A DNA stretch of 64,000 nucleotides, from NCBI RefSeq assembly GCF_038967635.1, contig NZ_CP152413.1:1116001-1180000 (forward strand). The letters run 5' to 3'. Source of the stretch: Bradyrhizobium sp. B124 (GTDB taxonomy: Bacteria > Pseudomonadota > Alphaproteobacteria > Rhizobiales > Xanthobacteraceae). The first letter of the stretch is position 1, and the number at the start of each line of letters is the position of its first letter. A model generated the notes under the pieces. It was not told the DNA's origin, searched no databases, and was given only the letters and a program-made list of their open reading frames with translations. Of this stretch, positions 60,782-64,000 are shown piece after piece. The translations under genes and the position numbers were made by a program.

Positions 60782-62203
60782 TCAGATATTCAGCACGCGC
60801 CCGTAAGCGTCGAGCACCGCTTCCTTCATCATTTCCGACAGGGTCGGATGCGGGAACACGGTGTGCATCAGTTCCTCCTCCGTGGTCTCCAGATTCATCG
60901 CCACGACATAGCCCTGGATCAGCTCGGTGACCTCGGCGCCGATCATGTGAGCGCCGAGCAGCTGGCCGGTCTTCTTGTCGAACACCACCTTGACGAGGCC
61001 CTGGTCCTCGCCGAGCGCGATCGCCTTGCCGTTGCCGACGAACGGGAAACGGCCGACGCGGATCTCGCGGCCGCCCTCCTTGGCCTTGGCTTCGGTGAGG
61101 CCGACGGAGGCGACCTGCGGGTTGCAGTAAGTGCAGCCCGGGATCAGCAGCTTGTCCATCGGATGCGGATGCAGGCCCTTGATCGCCTCGATGCAGATCA
61201 CGCCCTCATGCTCGGCCTTGTGCGCGAGCATCGGCGGTCCCGCGACATCGCCGATCGCGTAGATGCCGGGCACGTTGGTCTTGCCGAGACCGTCGATCAC
61301 GATGCAGCCGCGGTCGGTTTTGACGCCGAGCTTCTCCAGCCCGAGATTCTCGATATTGCCGACCACGCCGACCGCCGAGATCACGCGCTCGAACTCCTTG
61401 GTCTGCGGCTGGCCCTTGCCGTCGTCGATGGTCGCGACCACGCTGTCGGCCTTCTTCTCCAGCTTTGTCACCTTGGTCGAGGACATGATCTTGATGCCCA
61501 TCTTCTCGAACCGCTTGCGCGCCAGCCCCGCGATCTCGGCGTCCTCGACAGGCAGGATCTGCGGCAGCACCTCGACCACGGTGACGTCGGAGCCCATGGT
61601 GTGGAAGAACGAGGCGAACTCGATGCCGATCGCGCCTGAGCCGACCACCAGCAGCGACTTCGGCATCCGCTCCGGCACCATCGCCTCGAAATAGGTCCAG
61701 ATCAGCTTCTTGTCGGGCTCGAGCCCGGGCAGCACGCGCGGCCGCGCGCCGGTCGCGATGATGATGTGCTTGGCCTGATAGGTGCCCTCGCCGCTCGCGC
61801 CCTTCGGCGCCTCGACCGCCGATTTCTTCACCGCGATCTTGCCGGGCGCGTCGATCGTGGCATCACCCCAGATCACCGTGACCTTGTTCTTCTTCATCAG
61901 GAAGCCGACGCCGTCGTTGAGGCGCTTCGAGACCCCGCGCGAGCGCTGCACCACCGCCTTCGGATCGAACGAGACGTTGTCGGCCGACAGCCCGTAATCC
62001 TTGGCGTGCTGCATGTAGTGATAGATCTCGGCGGAGCGCAGCAGCGCTTTGGTCGGGATGCAGCCCCAGTTCAGGCAGATGCCGCCGAGATAGGATTTCT
62101 CCACGATCGCGGTCTTGAAGCCGAGCTGCGCGGCGCGGATCGCGGTCACGTAGCCGCCGGGGCCGGAGCCGATGATGATGACGTCAAAGGATGTATCGGC
62201 CAT
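60782..62203 (-). CDS. lpdA: Dihydrolipoyl dehydrogenase (E3)
   Basis: The 473-residue flavoprotein re-oxidises dihydrolipoamide of the pyruvate dehydrogenase complex. It has the FAD loop IIGSGPGGYVTAIRAAQLG, the redox disulfide in GGICLNWGCIPTKALL (CxxxxC at about residues 42-47), the NAD loop VVGSGAIGIEFASFF, the second FAD contact VPGIYAIGDVAGPPMLAHKA, and the C-terminal His-Glu pair in HTVFPHPTLSEMMKEAV. It belongs to the PDH cluster with the E2 gene, separated from it by two small membrane ORFs. Confidence 0.94.
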   Translation of the reverse strand: MADTSFDVIIIGSGPGGYVTAIRAAQLGFKTAIVEKSYLGGICLNWGCIPTKALLRSAEIYHYMQHAKDYGLSADNVSFDPKAVVQRSRGVSKRLNDGVGFLMKKNKVTVIWGDATIDAPGKIAVKKSAVEAPKGASGEGTYQAKHIIIATGARPRVLPGLEPDKKLIWTYFEAMVPERMPKSLLVVGSGAIGIEFASFFHTMGSDVTVVEVLPQILPVEDAEIAGLARKRFEKMGIKIMSSTKVTKLEKKADSVVATIDDGKGQPQTKEFERVISAVGVVGNIENLGLEKLGVKTDRGCIVIDGLGKTNVPGIYAIGDVAGPPMLAHKAEHEGVICIEAIKGLHPHPMDKLLIPGCTYCNPQVASVGLTEAKAKEGGREIRVGRFPFVGNGKAIALGEDQGLVKVVFDKKTGQLLGAHMIGAEVTELIQGYVVAMNLETTEEELMHTVFPHPTLSEMMKEAVLDAYGRVLNI

Positions 62204-62220
62204 GGCGGCTCCCGTTCAAC

Positions 62221-62463
62221 TCAATTTGTGACGCCGCGCGCGCGGCTTCTTGCGATCAATGACCTGACCAGCCATTCGAGCCCGATCGCCAGGGCCATGA
62301 TGGCCAGGGCCGTCAGCACGATCGGTTGGGCGATGTTCCGCGCCAGCTGTTCACCGGCGAAGAACGCGGAGCGCAGAAAATCGAACCCGACCGGATTGCA
62401 CACCAGTGCGGCCGACAGCAATAGCGAGATCCAGGGCCAGCGCGTGCGAGCCGTGCCGGCCAT
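62221..62463 (-). CDS. Small two-helix membrane protein of the PDH cluster
   Basis: The 80-residue product has two hydrophobic segments (WISLLLSAALVCNPVGF and IVLTALAIMALAIGLEWLV) and a basic C terminus. It begins directly after the preceding 58-residue ORF and ends 17 bp before lpdA, so all are likely co-transcribed. Similar small ORFs sit in this position in related genomes. No function is known. Confidence 0.7.
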   Translation of the reverse strand: MAGTARTRWPWISLLLSAALVCNPVGFDFLRSAFFAGEQLARNIAQPIVLTALAIMALAIGLEWLVRSLIARSRARGVTN

Positions 62464-62640
62464 CTATCCGTACTCCTGCCATACCGCACCGAGGAACACG
62501 GTCCACGCCAGCGCCAGCACAGCGGCGCCGGTCATCATGATCCTGAACTGGATCGTCGATATCAGGTCGCGGTTGACAGCGAAGAGCAACGCGACGGCGA
62601 TGGCGGCGAGCAGGACGTACGGACCGTAGATCGCGTACAT
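62464..62640 (-). CDS. Very small membrane protein of the PDH cluster
   Basis: The 58-residue product MYAIYGPYVLLAAIAVALLF continues AVNRDLISTIQFRIMMTGAA and ends with a second helix (VLALAWTVFLGAVWQEYG). It is directly abutted by the 80-residue gene (stop at 62464, next start at 62463) and lies 12 bp after the E2 stop. Tight packing and two membrane helices support a real gene. No function is known. Confidence 0.6.
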   Translation of the reverse strand: MYAIYGPYVLLAAIAVALLFAVNRDLISTIQFRIMMTGAAVLALAWTVFLGAVWQEYG

Positions 62641-62652
62641 GGCGGATGCCCG

Positions 62653-64000
62653 TCACACCATCATCATCACGGGGTTTTCGATCAGCTGCTTGAAGGCGCC
62701 GATCAGCTCGGCACCGAGCGCGCCGTCGATCGCGCGGTGATCGCACGACAAGGTCACGCTCATCATGTGCGCGATCTCGATCTTGCCACCGCGCACCACC
62801 GGACGTTCCTCCGAAGTGCCGACCGCGAGGATCGAGGCGTGCGGCGGGTTGATCACGGCGGTGAAGTGGTTGATGCCGTACATGCCGAGGTTCGACACCG
62901 CGGTGGTGCCGCCCTGGTATTCTTCCGGCTTCAGCTTGCGGGCGCGGGCGCGAGCGGCAAAATCCTTCATCTCGTTGGAGATGGTCGACAGCGTCTTGGT
63001 CTCGGCCCTGCGGATGATCGGCGTGATCAGGCCGCCCGGCATCGCCACCGCGACGCCGACGTCGGAATGCTTGTGCTTGAGCATGCCGCCCTCGGTCCAG
63101 CTGACGTTGCAGTTCGGGATCTTCTGCAGCGCGACCGCCATCGCCTTGATGACGAAGTCGTTGACCGAGATCTTGTAGAGCGGCTTCTTCTCCTTGTCCT
63201 TCGGCGCAGCGGCGTTGATCTCCTCGCGCGCGGCGAGCAGCTTGCCGATGTCGCAGTCGATCGTGAGGTAGAAGTGCGGGACGTTCTGCACCGAGGCGGT
63301 GAGACGCTGCGCGATGGTGCGGCGCATGCCGTCATGCGGCACGACCTCGTAGGAGCCCGGCTCGAACAGCGCCAGGATCTGCTTGTCGGACATTGACGGT
63401 GCGATGCTGGGACCTGTGGCGGCCGGCGCAGCCGCCGGCGCCTTCAGGCCCTTGCCGGACTTGGCGTCGTCGACGTCGCGCGCGATGACACGGCCGTGCG
63501 GACCGGTGCCGGTGATGCGCCCGAGTTCGATGCCGGCATCCTTCGCCAGACGGCGCGCCAACGGTGAGGAGAACACGCGGGCGTGGCCATTGGGCTGCGC
63601 GGCCGGTGCAGCAGCCCGCGGCGCGGCGGCGGGCGCTGCGGCCGGCTGCGGCGCCGGCGCAGCCGCCGGTGCGGGAGCTGCGGCCTGGGCGGCGGGCTTC
63701 GGGGCCTCGGCCGGTTTGGCGGCCGGTGCAGCGCCCGCTCCGGCGCTGGCCGCCGCCTTCACGTCCTCGCCGTCACCCGCCATGACGGCGATGACGTCGT
63801 TGACCGGCACGTCCTGGGTGCCCTCGGGCACCAGGATCCTGGCGATCGTGCCTTCGTCGACCGCCTCGACTTCCATCGTCGCCTTGTCGGTCTCGATCTC
63901 CGCGATCACGTCGCCGGACTTGACCTTGTCGCCCTCTTTCTTGAGCCACTTGGCGAGGTTGCCCTTTTCCATCGTCGGCGACAGCGCGGGCATGAGAATA
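62653..64000 (-). CDS. Pyruvate dehydrogenase E2, dihydrolipoamide acetyltransferase (5' end beyond window)
   Basis: The visible 448 codons lack only the first few residues: codons for Ile-Leu precede [17 protein letters not shown], matching the usual [12 protein letters not shown] start. The lipoyl domain has the lipoylated Lys in [13 protein letters not shown] long Ala/Pro linker (about residues 85-130) follows, then the E1/E3-binding domain [20 protein letters not shown] and the acetyltransferase core ending in [18 protein letters not shown] (HxxxDG catalytic motif). It heads the visible part of the cluster E2-membrane ORFs-lpdA; the E1 genes should lie just to the right. Confidence 0.93.
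   Translation of the reverse strand, partial: ILMPALSPTMEKGNLAKWLKKEGDKVKSGDVIAEIETDKATMEVEAVDEGTIARILVPEGTQDVPVNDVIAVMAGDGEDVKAAASAGAGAAPAAKPAEAPKPAAQAAAPAPAAAPAPQPAAAPAAAPRAAAPAAQPNGHARVFSSPLARRLAKDAGIELGRITGTGPHGRVIARDVDDAKSGKGLKAPAAAPAATGPSIAPSMSDKQILALFEPGSYEVVPHDGMRRTIAQRLTASVQNVPHFYLTIDCDIGKLLAAREEINAAAPKDKEKKPLYKISVNDFVIKAMAVALQKIPNCNVSWTEGGMLKHKHSDVGVAVAMPGGLITPIIRRAETKTLSTISNEMKDFAARARARKLKPEEYQGGTTAVSNLGMYGINHFTAVINPPHASILAVGTSEERPVVRGGKIEIAHMMSVTLSCDHRAIDGALGAELIGAFKQLIENPVMMMV

Overview
The window looks like chromosomal DNA of a Bradyrhizobium-type alphaproteobacterium (Nitrobacteraceae, Hyphomicrobiales). This is inferred from several things together: high GC with strong G/C third-position bias, an aapJQMP amino-acid transporter divergent from metC, a pyruvate dehydrogenase E2/E3 cluster with small membrane ORFs between the two genes, a DUF6481 gene, a DUF992 gene, an MxKDx-repeat gene, and intergenic palindromic repeats of the kind scattered through Bradyrhizobium and Rhodopseudomonas genomes. 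No rRNA, CRISPR array, IS element or phage structural gene was seen.

Layout. 1-3835 (minus): a tripartite RND efflux operon (outer-membrane factor, adaptor, 5' end of the pump gene). 4244-10321: a photo-oxidative (singlet oxygen) stress block built around an ECF11-type sigma factor/ChrR anti-sigma pair, with DUF1295 downstream in the same operon, DUF2177 convergent to it, and a divergent operon encoding an FAD oxidoreductase, a DUF1365 protein and a cyclopropane-fatty-acid-synthase-like methyltransferase. A palindrome between the two operons carries two back-to-back candidate sigma promoters. 10554-17740: cysteine synthase, the aapJQMP operon and metC. 18023-23588: a partial Flp/Tad pilus locus (cpaBCDE, a TadD-like TPR lipoprotein, a PilZ protein) without the motor ATPase, platform, pilin or peptidase genes. 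23893-27403: a Na/Pi cotransporter-PhoU fusion and an M23-family envelope protein whose last metal-ligand motif is altered. 27599-31290 (minus): a lipid A/envelope glycosylation cassette (GT39, PAP2 phosphatase, GT2, LAB_N). 31433-38787 (minus): alpha-2-macroglobulin and penicillin-binding protein 1C, translationally coupled.

39079-42953: an intact tRNA-Arg(UCU) gene whose 3' part is repeated 3.8 kb downstream. The two copies bracket a small island with a secreted barrel-like protein, a secreted alpha/beta hydrolase and a TetR regulator. Two nearly identical 15-bp operators lie upstream of the first gene and of the regulator gene. No integrase is present. This is the most distinctive structure in the window.

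43152-50581: a run of small, mostly hypothetical genes (DUF992, zinc ribbon, SRPBCC, Myb/SANT-like, small lipoprotein, DUF6481, MxKDx repeat) around a two-gene 2-keto-3-deoxygalactonate pathway (dgoK-dgoA). 50911-53839: a TRAP transporter operon. 54318-60600: an SMP-30-type lactonase, a soluble lytic transglycosylase, a GrpB-family protein, a Bug/TctC binding protein and a threonine-synthase-like enzyme. 60782-64000 (minus): E2 of pyruvate dehydrogenase (its first codons lie past the window edge), two small membrane proteins and dihydrolipoyl dehydrogenase.

Family assignments come from reading motifs in the translations. No database search was run, and statements about relatives rest on general knowledge of those families.
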